DNA from: Zygnema cylindricum
Taxonomy: Eukaryota > Streptophyta > Zygnematophyceae > Zygnematales > Zygnemataceae
DNA: 64,000 nucleotides
Assembly (NCBI GenBank): GCA_037447655.1
Contig: JBBHKE010001654.1
Coordinates: forward strand, 62,001 to 126,000
Direction: 5' to 3'
A program made the position numbers and the translations under genes. Of the stretch, positions 1 to 9,352 are shown piece after piece; positions within the stretch are counted from its first letter, which is position 1; every line of letters starts with the position of its first letter. A model generated the notes under the pieces. The model made no database searches. It worked only from the letters and a program-made list of their open reading frames with translations, and was not told the origin of the DNA.

Positions 1-26
1 GGGCCAATGGAGGTCTCAGAGTTTCA
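1..26 (+). repeat. 3' tip of the 5' LTR of element 1
   Basis: These 26 bases are identical to the last 26 bases of the 3' LTR (3086-3111). They end in the LTR terminus GTTTCA and contain the ATG (7-9) used by gag. Confidence 0.85.
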
Positions 27-1890
27 GGTTATGGGCCCACCATCTAGGGTGCCTATGTTCGATGGAACAGACTTCACTTATTGGGAGTTTACAATGGCGG
101 GATTGCTTTTTGAGAAGCACTTATGGGGAATCGTTTCGGGACAAGTGAGATGTCCGTCACCTGGCTTTGGAGGAGCTTACTATGGAGATTCATCTGAGGC
201 TGCCCAGAATATCAACCGGAGTTCAGATGCAACGGAAGGTGAAGGGAAAAATCTTTCCGTGGATAGGGAAATAGGGGAGAAGGAAAAAGGGACACCTATG
301 GTGAGGGGAGCTAGGCTCTCAGCTATGGTACCACATGTAGGGATTAAAACTGAAGAAAATGACACAAAAATATGGGAATACAAAAACACTATAGCAAAAC
401 ATCTCATACTTAGATATGTGTCTAAGTCGATAGCTATCACTCTTTTAAGTCTAACCAAAGCTTCAGATATATGGGAAGCACTAATTCAGATTTATAAGAG
501 TGAGACTATTCAGAGGCAGCAATTAGTAAAACAGGAAATAGATGCCTACGTTTATAAAGGCGGTAGCATGATAGAGTTTTGCAATGATATTGCTGCGTTA
601 TACGTTGAGCTTACTAGTGCGGGATATGTAGAATCTGAGGAGAGTAAGATTAATACACTACTTATGAAACTCCCAGATGAGTACGAAAACATCATTTGTC
701 GTATGCAGGCAATGGATGGCTCCTCATGGACTTGGAGCTTTACCATGGGGATAATTCTTGTGAGGGAAAGCACTTTGGAGCTTCGTAGGGGAAAGGACAG
801 GGTCAATGCATTTTCAGCTGGTGGTGATTGGCGGAAGCGTGATGAGAGGAACGGCGGTGACGAGCGGAAGCGTGATGAGAGGAACGGTGGTGACGAGCGG
901 AAGCGTGATGAGAGAAAGAAAGACAAAGGTAAACCTTATCGGAACTTTGGTGGAAAGAGAGGGAGAAGAAAAGAAAGGGGAGCTTTGAAAAAAGGGGTTT
1001 GCTTCTTTTGTAGGGAACCGGGTCATTATATGGAGGAATGCCCTTGTTTGGAAAAACTTAGAAGTTGGAATGTGGATGAGGAGGACGAAGAGGAAGAGGA
1101 GAAAGAGGATGAAGAAAAATTGGAGCTTCTTCACATCGGTAGAATGGGGAAGAGAGAAAAGTACACAGAAATTGGACGAAGGCAACAGTGTGCTTTTGGA
1201 GGTATAAGGGAAGTAAAGAGAGAGGAGATACTTGAAGAAGTTCAAAATATTGAGGATAGTTTCATAGATATTTTGGAAACAGAAAACTGGTCGGCAAGGG
1301 AGACTTCAACGGATTCCGAGGAAAGGGGAGAATTAATTCTAGAGGGGGTTTTAAAGGATAGGGGAGAAGAGAAATGTTTATTGGGAATAGAAAGTAATAG
1401 TGGAAAGAATTCCATGGGAGAGAGTGAGGGAAGTTCAGAAAATGGGGTAACTATCATAGATAAAAATATGAGTACGAAAGATGTAGATCTTATAAGGAAC
1501 TTAGTGGGGACTAGTGTTTGTTGGGAATATTTGGGGGTGGATGGATTTGACGTTACTACTTGGTGTGATGTCACTTGTGAAGATGTGCCTGTAAAAGGGT
1601 TAGCATCTGGGTGTATGTTGCAGATTGGAGATGGGGCTGGCTGTTTGGATCGCAAGAGGGAAATCTGTTTGTGTGTGGATAAAAGAGTGATGAAGTGGAT
1701 AAAATCTTTGCTCGAATTTATGAAAAATGGGATGTTAAATAAAATGTATGATCGACAAGATGAAATTATTTTTGGTCATCTAATACACTTTCTTAAATAT
1801 AAAAATATTCGCTTGAAGCTTCATGAAGGAAAAAGGAAAAAGGAAAGAAAAATATATATATATGTATTTGTTGTTTTTGATGGGAGTTGA
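7..1890 (+). CDS. Intact gag fused to a degenerate RNase H domain (non-autonomous copia)
   Basis: This is an unbroken 627-codon frame starting at an ATG in the LTR. Residues 1-330 are copia-type gag (UBN2-like: FDGTDFTYWEF, DIWEALIQIY, LLMKLPDEYENI). A basic 11-residue repeat (RKRDERNGGDE, about 2.6 copies, nt 832-918) precedes one CCHC zinc knuckle, CFFCREPGHYMEEC. A Glu/Asp-rich tract follows, then QQCAFGG, which in elements A and C lies just before the protease DSGA motif. From about residue 490 the protein resumes with LVGTSVCWEYLG...TTWCDVTCED and IKSLLEF, a diverged match to the copia RNase H (LVGT.DLWLHLGG, TTWSDASYGD, VKSLL.EL). Protease, integrase and RT are missing. Only the first RNase H aspartate is clearly kept, so enzymatic activity is unlikely. 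Every other copia copy here has stops, so the intact frame suggests recent activity or selection for gag (inference). Confidence 0.85.
   Translation: MEVSEFQVMGPPSRVPMFDGTDFTYWEFTMAGLLFEKHLWGIVSGQVRCPSPGFGGAYYGDSSEAAQNINRSSDATEGEGKNLSVDREIGEKEKGTPMVRGARLSAMVPHVGIKTEENDTKIWEYKNTIAKHLILRYVSKSIAITLLSLTKASDIWEALIQIYKSETIQRQQLVKQEIDAYVYKGGSMIEFCNDIAALYVELTSAGYVESEESKINTLLMKLPDEYENIICRMQAMDGSSWTWSFTMGIILVRESTLELRRGKDRVNAFSAGGDWRKRDERNGGDERKRDERNGGDERKRDERKKDKGKPYRNFGGKRGRRKERGALKKGVCFFCREPGHYMEECPCLEKLRSWNVDEEDEEEEEKEDEEKLELLHIGRMGKREKYTEIGRRQQCAFGGIREVKREEILEEVQNIEDSFIDILETENWSARETSTDSEERGELILEGVLKDRGEEKCLLGIESNSGKNSMGESEGSSENGVTIIDKNMSTKDVDLIRNLVGTSVCWEYLGVDGFDVTTWCDVTCEDVPVKGLASGCMLQIGDGAGCLDRKREICLCVDKRVMKWIKSLLEFMKNGMLNKMYDRQDEIIFGHLIHFLKYKNIRLKLHEGKRKKERKIYIYVFVVFDGS
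27..41 (+). other. Half-tRNA(iMet) primer-binding site inside gag
   Basis: GGTTATGGGCCCACC follows the LTR end directly. It is complementary to the anticodon-loop region of initiator tRNA-Met (GGGCCCATAACC), not to the tRNA 3' end. This is the primer type known from Drosophila copia. It encodes residues 7-12 of the gag ORF. Confidence 0.75.
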
Positions 1891-1905
1891 AAGTAAGTAG
1901 ACTAG

Positions 1906-1918
1906 AAAATAAGGGGAG
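1906..1918 (+). other. Polypurine tract of element 1
   Basis: The purine run AAAATAAGGGGAG ends immediately before the 3' LTR start TGTTGAAA. The same tract precedes the 3' LTRs of A and C, which supports it as the plus-strand primer. Confidence 0.75.
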
Positions 1919-3111
1919 TGTTGAAATTTAAGTATTTGCTAGGTCTAGAGTTTGTAAATATAAAAAGGCAAAAAGGGGACAGTGACAGCCTGCCTCTAAC
2001 TCTTCACTCAAGTCCCCACACTTGTCGCAGTCACTGAAGACTTGAGGAGGAGTTGGATCCATGGATGCCTAGGCTGTCCAAAGAGGACAGGAAGGCCAAT
2101 CTTGATAGAGTTATCTAAAAGGATTGACGGACCCAGGATTCGATCCTGGTACCTTTCTTCCGTCTTACTAGCCGTTAGCTTTAACCAATATGACTAGAGC
2201 CAGTGCTAGAGTACATTAGGTTTGACAAATATTTATATTTGTACACGTAGACTAGTTCGTATAACGGGAAATAGATACGCAATACATAGATACAGTTTTG
2301 TATAGTACGGAGTACGATTTAATGTATTTTATGAAACGGATACCGCGCATTTGTTTCGAACGCGAAACAAATATCGCGCGCGTATTTTCAACGACTAAAA
2401 TTGTATCCGGTTTGATCGGACGGCCACGATAGGTGCCGCGATCACGGAACATGTACTTTTGGCGTTTTTCATCCATCGCCACGTCATGTGACACGTGGCG
2501 CGACAATGTTGGATTGCGGCGACTCCGGAGATTGCGGAAACAAATCCGGCTATGACACGTGTCGACAATTTGGCCATGTTGTACAATGGCCGTACAGAAA
2601 GTACACCGGCACCTGTACTTTTTTGTACAACACAGTAATTTGATTGGTGCCGTACTTCAGTAGATAGAGTTTTAGAGGGGGAATAGGACTTAGAAAATTT
2701 TGGGTAGATAGTTGTCTCTCCCAGAGAGCACCTTGTATAAATGGCAAACTTTGATCAGCCATAACAATTAATTTACTTGACCATTTTCAGTGATTCTTTT
2801 TGCTGCGGACTCAGGGGAGTTCAGGCTACACAGGGGTGTAGTCGGTCAGAGTTTTTGTCTGCCAGGGTGGCTGCATTTATAAGGGAAAGTCAAAGTGGGT
2901 GAATGTGTCCAAATCTCATATTCTAACTTTGCATTCTGTGGTGGAACTGACCACACAGAAAGTGTTATTTCACAGGGGTGAATCTATATTGGGATTGTGA
3001 CTGTAAAGGGGTCAGTCATTTGGGTTTATATTAACTTGGAGTCGGCACTATCTAGATTAGCTTCTTTTGGATCTGCATACTCTGAGGGCCAATGGAGGTC
3101 TCAGAGTTTCA
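1919..3111 (+). repeat. 3' LTR of element 1 (LTR1 family, 1193 bp)
   Basis: Starts TGTTGAAATTT after the polypurine tract and ends GTTTCA. It contains an antisense tRNA-like segment near 2125-2205, a twin TACCGCGCAT-type repeat flanking a TTTC/GAAA inverted repeat near 2340-2385, ACGT/G-box motifs near 2480-2570, a conserved hairpin (AAAGTACA/TGTACTTT) near 2597-2620 and a TATA box TATAAAT at 2736-2742. The gag ATG is at 3092. Transcription probably starts about 30 bp after the TATA box. Confidence 0.85.
2736..2742 (+). promoter_or_regulatory. TATA box of LTR1 (element 1)
   Basis: TATAAAT lies about 350 bp upstream of the LTR-encoded gag ATG. The position fits a U3 promoter, with R/U5 carrying the start codon. 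Other LTR1 copies have CTGTACAAAAGG at the same place. Confidence 0.5.
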
Positions 3112-3521
3112 AACAAGTCTACACTAATAAACTAATTAGCCAAAAGACAAACCAATGTTACTCAGGATATTTACAACGACATCTCTGTAAATCAATACAA
3201 GCCATATTATCCGCAGCTGCGTTGTCCGTACGAATCATATAAAAATAAGCGCAGCTGCGTTGTCTTGACTGCATCGCAGCTGCTCCGTACCGGCGGCGCC
3301 TATTTCAACATTTCGTTTATTTTACATCGGATCGCTTCCCGATCCGCCGTCCATTTGTCACTGCTTGTTCACACCACTCAATGAGTCTTTTACGTCACTT
3401 TAATTATATCAATCCGTTCGCTCCCCCAATCTGTGAATCTATTCAAACCTCCATATTAAATCTAATCAGTAGTTACGCACGAACTGTCTCGTAAGCACGA
3501 AAATGACTTTTCAAAACAACA
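3112..3521 (-). repeat. Partial LTR3 (5' part), interrupted by element 1
   Basis: This region matches the solo LTR at about 58240-58734, including GGCGGCGCCTATTTCAACATT and CAAAACAACA at the end. On the minus strand it starts TGTTGTTTTGAAAAG at 3521. The rest of the LTR lies beyond the left window edge because element 1 has inserted in it. It contains two GCAGCTGCGTTGTC modules. Confidence 0.8.
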
Positions 3522-4015
3522 TAATTCTCCCCTGATTCTAAATACTCGCTAACAATGACACCTGGTTCTGTCTCTTCTCCCTCCAACTTTTGCCGAAACT
3601 CCATTGGAGTTCGACATCCTTTTGCCCCCTGCATTTCGTACTCATCTAACATGTTTCCAATAGCCTCCTTTTGAGTCAATTTTATTAGTTTCTTATTTTT
3701 GTCCCTCTCTACCTGAATACCTAAAATATATTTTGCCTCACTAAGGTCTTTCATCTCAAACCGTGAGTTTAGAGCAGTTTTGATTTTGTTAATTTTAGCC
3801 ATTGATTTGCTAATTAATAGTTAATCATCTACATACACCACTATATACACTATCCCACCTTCACCATTTAAAACGTAGACAGAGTGATCAGATCTTATCC
3901 TTTGATATCTTAGGCTAGTTAGGAATTTATCAAGCTTCACATTCCACTGTCTGGGGGCTTATTTTAGGCCATACAAAGACTTTAACAACTTGCATACAAA
4001 GTGCTCTTTTCCAGG
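3522..4015 (-). pseudogene. Element 2b RT palm/C-terminal part
   Basis: Encodes the RT tail: FEMKDLSEAKYILGIQVERD, LTQKEAIGNMLDEY and TPMEFRQKLEGEE, ending at ESGEN where LTR3 interrupts. The YVDD box lies near 3815-3850, but the frame is broken there by a stop (VDD* region) and another stop follows PPRQ near 3965. No functional enzyme is possible. Confidence 0.8.
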
Positions 4016-5152
4016 TTACGCATACTTTTCAGCCTCCTGCATGTAAATGGTCTCTTCTAGTTCTTCGTCCAAAAAGGCCGTCTTTACATCCATCTTATAT
4101 ATTTCCATAACTTCTATAGCAGCTAGGGACAGCAAAATCCTAACTGTCGGAAATCTTACAATCGGAGAAAATGTTTCTTCAAAATCGATTCCTTCCTTTT
4201 GATTATACCCCTTTGCCACAAGTCTGGCCTTATAACGTTCAATGGTGTTGTCGCGATTTAACTTCACCTTGAATACCCATTTGCTGCTGGTCGCTATTCG
4301 GTCCGGAGGAAGGTCCACAAGCTCCCATGTTTGAGCCTCCATGATTGACTTCATTTCGTCGTTTGCTGCCTCGATCTTGTGATTCGGTTCTGGTGATGAG
4401 AAGGCCTCCTGAATGGTGAAAGGCTCCCATGAGGCTGCCGAGTAGGCAAAGTGAGAACTTGCTTGCAGGCGGCTATTGGATCTTTTCCCACCCGGTAATT
4501 CTGAGGCAGAGATCGCCAGATGCTGCGCATTGCGCTGATTGTGTTGGTTGCGATCTATGTGGATTGAGTGTTGTTGGTCCGGTTGGAACTGAACTTGTTG
4601 AGGAACCTGGAGAGAGACGGACTCCGGAGTTACTACCGGAGAATGTTGCATATGTGGGACAATTTCTTGCATGCAATCTAAAATGACATATTCTTGCACC
4701 TTTTGCTGCTTTTGCTGCTCTATCATTTTAAATAAATATATTGACTCAAGCTCATCCTTTACAATAATATTCCTTGCTACAACTATTTTCTGCCTCTGAA
4801 ACACAAAGACTCTATAACCTTTTGAGTGATCGTCATATCCTAACAAAATACCCGATAGTCCCTTCGGCTCCATTTTCCGTTTATCTGTTGACGTATCCAA
4901 TATAAAGCATTTACTACCAAAGACTTTGAAATGGCTAACATATGGTTTGCTTCTTGTCCAGATCTCGTAAAAAGTAGTGTCTACCGATCTGGATCCTATC
5001 CTATTCTTAATATAAACTGCACAATTTAGAGCCTCGACCCAAAATTTTGGATCCACATTTTTATTTGCGAGCATCAACCTAGAGCTCTCCGTGAGATTTC
5101 TATTTAGTCTCACCGACATCCCATTTTGTTCCGGTGAATATGGAATAGTCAA
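4016..5152 (-). pseudogene. Element 2b integrase C-terminus to RT N-terminus
   Basis: An open stretch of 378 codons. It starts at the integrase catalytic-core end (PYSPEQNGMSVRLNRNLTES, the region of the third acidic residue, where ERLN has become VRLN). It continues through KVFGSKCFILDT and GYDDHSKGYRVF into the linker, then the RT start (WELVDLPPD, KWVFKVKLN, IERYKARLVAKGYNQKEG, FSPIVRFPTVRILLSLAA, KMDVKTAFLDEELEE). The invariant HQMDVKTAFLHG is altered to YKMDVKTAFLDE. Truncated at both ends by stops or frameshifts. Confidence 0.85.
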
Positions 5153-5186
5153 TAGATGACAAATACCTTCCTCGAGTAAAAAGGTT

Positions 5187-5609
5187 TCAAATTATTTTCG
5201 ATGTATATTCACCACCATTGTCCGATATGAGCTGCAAAATATGTAAATTATGAAGTTTTTCAACACATGCTTTATAGTGTTTGAAGTGACCAAACACTTC
5301 ACTCTTCTCCTTCATGACGTAAACTTTTGTAAACCTAGAGAAATCATCTATGAAGGTGACCATATATTTAATCCCCCCAGCAGATGGAACCTTCGTAGGA
5401 CCAAAAACATCCGAATGAATTTGTTGTAACAGTTTCGTTGACCGATGCTCAGACTCTTTAGGAAATGACAATCTGTGGATTTTTCCTAGAGCACAACCAT
5501 CACAAGTTTTGACCGGCTCATGTGTGATTGATACACCCTCTATTTTTCCAGCAATGACCATTTTCCTCAAACTATCATAGTTTACATGGCCTAATCTTTT
5601 ATGCCACAA
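5187..5609 (-). pseudogene. Element 2b integrase N-terminal zinc domain and core
   Basis: Starts MWHKRLGHVNYDSL, the HHCC zinc finger (H-x3-H, then CDGCALGK). The DDE core follows (HSDVFGPTKVPSAGG, TFIDDFSRFTKVY, SDNGGEYTS). The first two catalytic aspartates are present in the readable part. The frame shifts just before the third acidic residue in the adjoining segment. Confidence 0.85.
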
Positions 5610-5614
5610 CTCAT

Positions 5615-6049
5615 CTAATGCAAAACACCAGAGTATAGAACATCATTCTCCTTGGTATTAGCCATATCCATTCGGTACATCTTGCTACTATCTCTAGTAC
5701 TTGTAACCGCAACATTGACATTTTTGCTAACAACCTGCCGACCAATTTTCAAATTAACCTCAAAGCCTTTACTCTCAACCAACGACGTAGAAAACAAATT
5801 TTTCTAAAAGTCAGGCACAAATAAGACATTGTTAAGAGTCCTTTGAATTGCTTTTCTTTATACATCAACTAGTAAGGACAAATCACCCATAGCACGAGTT
5901 TGGACACTCATTCCACAAGCATAATAAATATTTTTCTCCAGCGTTGCTTTCAGATTTTTGAAGTTTGCCTTGTTCCAGAACATGTGGGCTGACGCTCCCG
6001 TATCCATTATCCATGCAAGGTCGTTTGTGCCCTCCATTGCTGTCACCAT
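5615..6049 (-). pseudogene. Element 2b protease and protease-integrase linker
   Basis: On the minus strand WIMDTGASAHMFWNKANFKNL carries the aspartic protease motif DTGA, followed by NIYYACGMSVQTRAMGD. A stop and frame change near 5855 separates it from LVESKGFEVNLKIGRQVV and MYRMDMANTKENDVLYSG. The protein is inactive as it stands. Confidence 0.8.
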
Positions 6050-6279
6050 AGCAAATAGATCCGTGTTGTCCTAATTAGAAAATGTTTGAGTCTCGTCTTG
6101 GAGTGACGAAGAAGTTGAAAACAGTGTATTTCCACGAGGTGTAGGCCCCGTGAAGCTTTTGTAAAACTGATTTTGTTGCCATCCCGACCTTTATAAACTT
6201 GTATCATTAGCTTGTTTAAGTTTAGGATAGAATTTGTATCCTTGACCTCTCTTACTACAATAGAAACATGCATTGTTGG
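6043..6279 (-). pseudogene. Element 2b gag zinc-knuckle region (degenerate)
   Basis: The minus strand near 6230-6275 reads as a damaged CCHC knuckle in which the expected histidine is glutamine and the last cysteine is tyrosine. It is cut at 6279 by the end of the element 3 LTR, so the rest of gag is missing. Confidence 0.7.
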
Positions 6280-7230
6280 TGCAATTCTGTGTCCTCCATT
6301 TGGACCAAAAATTTAGGAAGCCTCTAGGTAGTTGTTGACTAACCCACTTTCAACGAGAGCAACTACCACCCTAGCACATAAATAGATAATTTGACTGTAC
6401 CCTTGTGCAGTCTGGACTCCCTTGAGTCCAAAGCAAAAGGAATCACTGAAAACGCCTGACCATGCTATTAATTATGGAGTGACAAAGATGCCAATATTTA
6501 TACAAGCTTGTAGGGAGAGAGGCGGCTACCTACTCAATTCACTAAGTCCTAAACCCTCTCACATCCCCTATCTATTCATGTACAATACAGAAAAGTACTA
6601 CGGCCGATGTACTTTCTATACGGCCTGTGTATGACAAAGCCATGGAGTGGACGCTTGTCTCCTCTGAACTTGTCCTTACCCTCCCCGGGATTCCAACTTC
6701 CTAAAGACATCAGCCACGTGTCGCCAGGTCATGTTAAATCCAAAAACCGCCAAAGCGGCCATTCCGAGATCTCGGCGATGATGTGAGCCATCGGATCCAA
6801 ATCGACTTTAATTCCTAGCCGTTCAAAACAAATGTCCGGTACATTTGTTTCGTGCGCACTTAATTCCCCAACTGGTTTCTATGTTTTATTTGTAATTCCG
6901 TTCGGATTAGTCGTCTATCTATTGTTTAAATAGCTATCAAACCCTATTTATCCTAACGGACTACTACGACAAACTGGTAAGGGTTGACAGCTATGCCTCG
7001 CCCTACTGGTTGGAGGTTCGAGTCCTGCCGAACTCAACCTTTTTGGTTGAGAGTGACTTAGGTCACTCTAAAGCCCTGCCTATGAAGCTAAGGCAGCCAT
7101 GGCTCCACCGCCCTCTCTCTCCTTCAGTGACTACATCAAGTATGGGGGCTAGAGAGAGAAGATGGAGGAAGTCTGCCTCTACTTTTCTTTTCCTTTTAAC
7201 TTTAATTAAAACCTAGAAAATACCTCCCCT
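6280..7230 (-). repeat. LTR of element 3, main part
   Basis: Reverse-oriented relative of LTR1. It shares GGAAGCCTCTAGG, the TTGAGTC..AGCAAAAGGAAT block, CACTAAGTCCTA, the GTACTTT hairpin near 6595 and a tRNA-like segment with a perfect B-box GGTTCGAGTCC near 7014-7024. The left end TGCAATTCTG at 6280 corresponds to the LTR1 end TGAAACTCTG. The right side ends at the CCCCT target site of element i. Confidence 0.8.
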
Positions 7231-8135
7231 TGTTGTTTTTGGAAAACTTTAAGTCTAAGCAAATTTATAGGACGGCTAGAAATTAGATCTATATGGACAC
7301 GCGTCGTCACTTGAATCACAGTGCAGGTTTTTGAAAGGTAACGACAACGCAGCTGCGACGTAGATGGAACAAGCGCAGCTGCGCTTATTTTTGATATGGT
7401 GTATACGGACGAACGCAGCCTGCGATGCAATGGGTCAAATGCAACTGCGGATATTTTGGTACATGACAACACAGTTGCTACGCAACAAGACAAACACAGC
7501 TGCGGCTAATTTTTGTATGTGATAACGCAGCTGCTTCGAAGCTGCATATATTTGAATATAATCAGGAATTGAACTGCGCTATTGCGGTTGAGCTAAATCA
7601 AGTCAACAGACGAGATTCACTTAGCTAGGCGACAAGTATTTGATAAAATCATATGTATAGGATTCTCAGTCATATTGAGTGTATAGTGATAGATTAGTTC
7701 TTAGCGTAAGTAGGCGCACTTAGACCTTAGTGGCAGTTTAGTTCTTTTGGTTGTATCGTTTTGGAACACTTATATCGGTGGTACAACACTATGTAGTAGG
7801 ACAACTGAGTGAAGAGTATAAGACTTAGGACGTAGAACATTTTATGAATCCAGACTTCCAAACTGTGTAATCTGCAGACTGTTTTTGGGAAACTTTTGAG
7901 TTGCATATCTTCGTGTATGGTGGATCATTTGAGCTGAAACTTTGGGAGTTGTCAGTCTTTATGATATTCTATACTGTGTTATAGTTTGAAGCAGTTTTAT
8001 TCATTGTATCAGATTTGGTGAGCTGTAGAAAACAGCTGTTTAATAGGATTCTTGATAAGCTTCTATGAGTAAGATTATGTCTACTTCCACTACTACTGCT
8101 GATGCTCCACCTGCTCAAGTGGTTTTAGAACAACA
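7231..8135 (+). repeat. 5' LTR2 of element i
   Basis: Starts TGTTGTTTTTGGAAAAC, ends GAACAACA. Near 7340-7540 it holds a run of GCAGCTGCG-type modules spaced about 35-55 bp. The gag ATG (8077) lies 59 bp before the LTR end. Confidence 0.9.
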
Positions 8136-8873
8136 GGTTATGGGCTTTTCATCAAGAATTCCTATTTTCTCGGGAGAAAAATACCTTTATTGGGCGGATA
8201 TGGTGGAAACACACTTCGAAAATGTTAATCTTTTGGATATTTTGGATGGTTCACTGGCGAAATCAGATCCGTCATGGTCAAAGAAAAATTCCCAAGCTCG
8301 GTCAATTTTGAAGTTTTGTATTTCAGAAGAATTGGCTATGACACGGATAAAAATAAAAAAGGCGATCGATATCTGGAAATCTCTCAAGGATTATTTTGAA
8401 AAGGCTAATGTACAAGAAGAGCTATTTTTGGCTGGACGAGTTTGGGACTACAAATACACGAGTGGCACAATGGCAAAATATTGTAACAAATTTCGAATAC
8501 TAATAGATTCTCATGCTTGTGCAGGTGGATCTTTTCCTCAGTTTCACTAGGTTGCTTTGCTAATGAGAGGTTTCCCTACTACTATGAAAGCATTCTGTGA
8601 TAGGTTAAAACAAAAAGATAAAGCTAAGTGGACACTACAGTTAGCTATTAATTTGATATTCGAAGAGGAAGCAGATTCTAAAATTCTTAAGGGTGAAAAG
8701 TAAGTAGAGACATTTAGCACAGAATTTGACAAAAAACATTAGTTTAATCATCCGAGAAATCAGTTTAATCAGAATCATAATCAATTTTGACAGTTTAATC
8801 AAAGAGGAAATAGACAACCTTTCAATGTTGTTTTTATTGTAATGAAAAAGGTCATGGATATAAATTCTGTCCT
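8077..8873 (+). pseudogene. Element i gag
   Basis: Begins MSTSTTTADAPPAQ in the LTR (an in-frame ATG also exists at 8065) and runs open to 8550. The primer site encodes QVMGF. Copia gag landmarks are IPIFSGEKYLYWADMVE, ILDGSLAKSDPSW, AIDIWKSLKDYF and YKYTSGTMAKYCNKFRIL. Stops follow at 8548, 8701 and 8740. A complete CCHC knuckle CFYCNEKGHGYKFC is still readable near 8829-8870 in the shifted frame. Confidence 0.85.
8136..8145 (+). other. Half-tRNA(iMet) primer-binding site, element i
   Basis: GGTTATGGGC directly follows the LTR. It is complementary to the initiator tRNA-Met anticodon loop and stem. The match is shorter than in LTR1 elements because CCACC is replaced by TTTTC. Confidence 0.65.
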
Positions 8874-9079
8874 AAGCTTAAAAAAGCTAATAAAACAGGT
8901 ATGTACAGGCTTGGCCTGGATGGCAACAAAGCCAACTTCATCAAGGCTTCACGGGATCATCACAACGAGGAAATACACTCTTCTCGGCGTCTTCATCTCA
9001 TCAGGACGAGTCTCTTTCACTCTCGGACAACAAGGTTGATGATCTATTTGCTATGGCGGCAGCAATGGAGGGCGCGAAA

Positions 9080-9352
9080 GACAATGGATAGATAATGGAC
9101 ACGGGAGTGTCGGCCCACATGTGCTCGAACAAGGCAGTATTAAAAAATCTGAAATCAACATCGGAGAAAAATATCTACTATGCATGTGGAGTGATTGTGC
9201 AAACGCGGGGTGTAAGTGATTTCTCCTTGTTAGTTGATATAGAAGGCAAGGCAGTTGAGAGAACTCTTCATAATGTTCTCTATGTATCAGATTTGAAAAA
9301 AAAAATGTTTCAACTTCTTTGGCAGAAAGTAAAGGGTTTGAGGTCAATCTGA
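9080..9352 (+). pseudogene. Element i protease
   Basis: MDTGVSAHMCSNKAVLKNL carries the catalytic DTG. The conserved tryptophan codon just before it has become TAG. NIYYACGVIVQTRG and LHNVLYVSDLKK follow. A frameshift near 9310 leads into LAESKGFEVNLKNGRQVV. Confidence 0.8.

Larger units (their letters stand above)
1..3111 (+). mobile_element. LTR1-family copia derivative (element 1), non-autonomous, 5' end cut by window
   Basis: The first 26 bases repeat exactly at 3086-3111, so they are the end of the 5' LTR, and 1919-3111 is the 3' LTR. Between them lie a half-tRNA primer site, one long ORF (gag plus an RNase H remnant) and a polypurine tract. Protease, integrase and reverse transcriptase are absent, so the element must have been mobilised by enzymes from a relative such as elements A or C. 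It sits in an LTR3 copy (3112-3521 is the remaining part). The matching target-site duplication lies outside the window and cannot be checked. Confidence 0.88.
3522..6279 (-). mobile_element. Family-2 copia remnant (element 2b), RT to gag zinc knuckle, minus strand
   Basis: Read on the minus strand it carries gag knuckle, protease, integrase and RT in copia order (gag-PR-IN-RT-RNH). Its 3' part is interrupted by LTR3 at 3521. Its 5' part is cut by element 3 at 6280. The protein is close to elements i, E and D. Both ends are insertion breakpoints, so no LTRs of its own are visible. Confidence 0.85.

Noticed and set aside
1242-1655. Minus-strand ORFs opposite gag (also 814-1245 and 552-926)
   Set aside because: Shadows of the strongly biased plus-strand gag frame. 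The plus frame has recognisable gag and zinc-knuckle motifs.
2125-2205. A functional tRNA gene on the minus strand
   Set aside because: The B-box and T-arm are good, but no matching 7-bp acceptor stem and no normal anticodon arm could be drawn. Kept only as a tRNA-like module.
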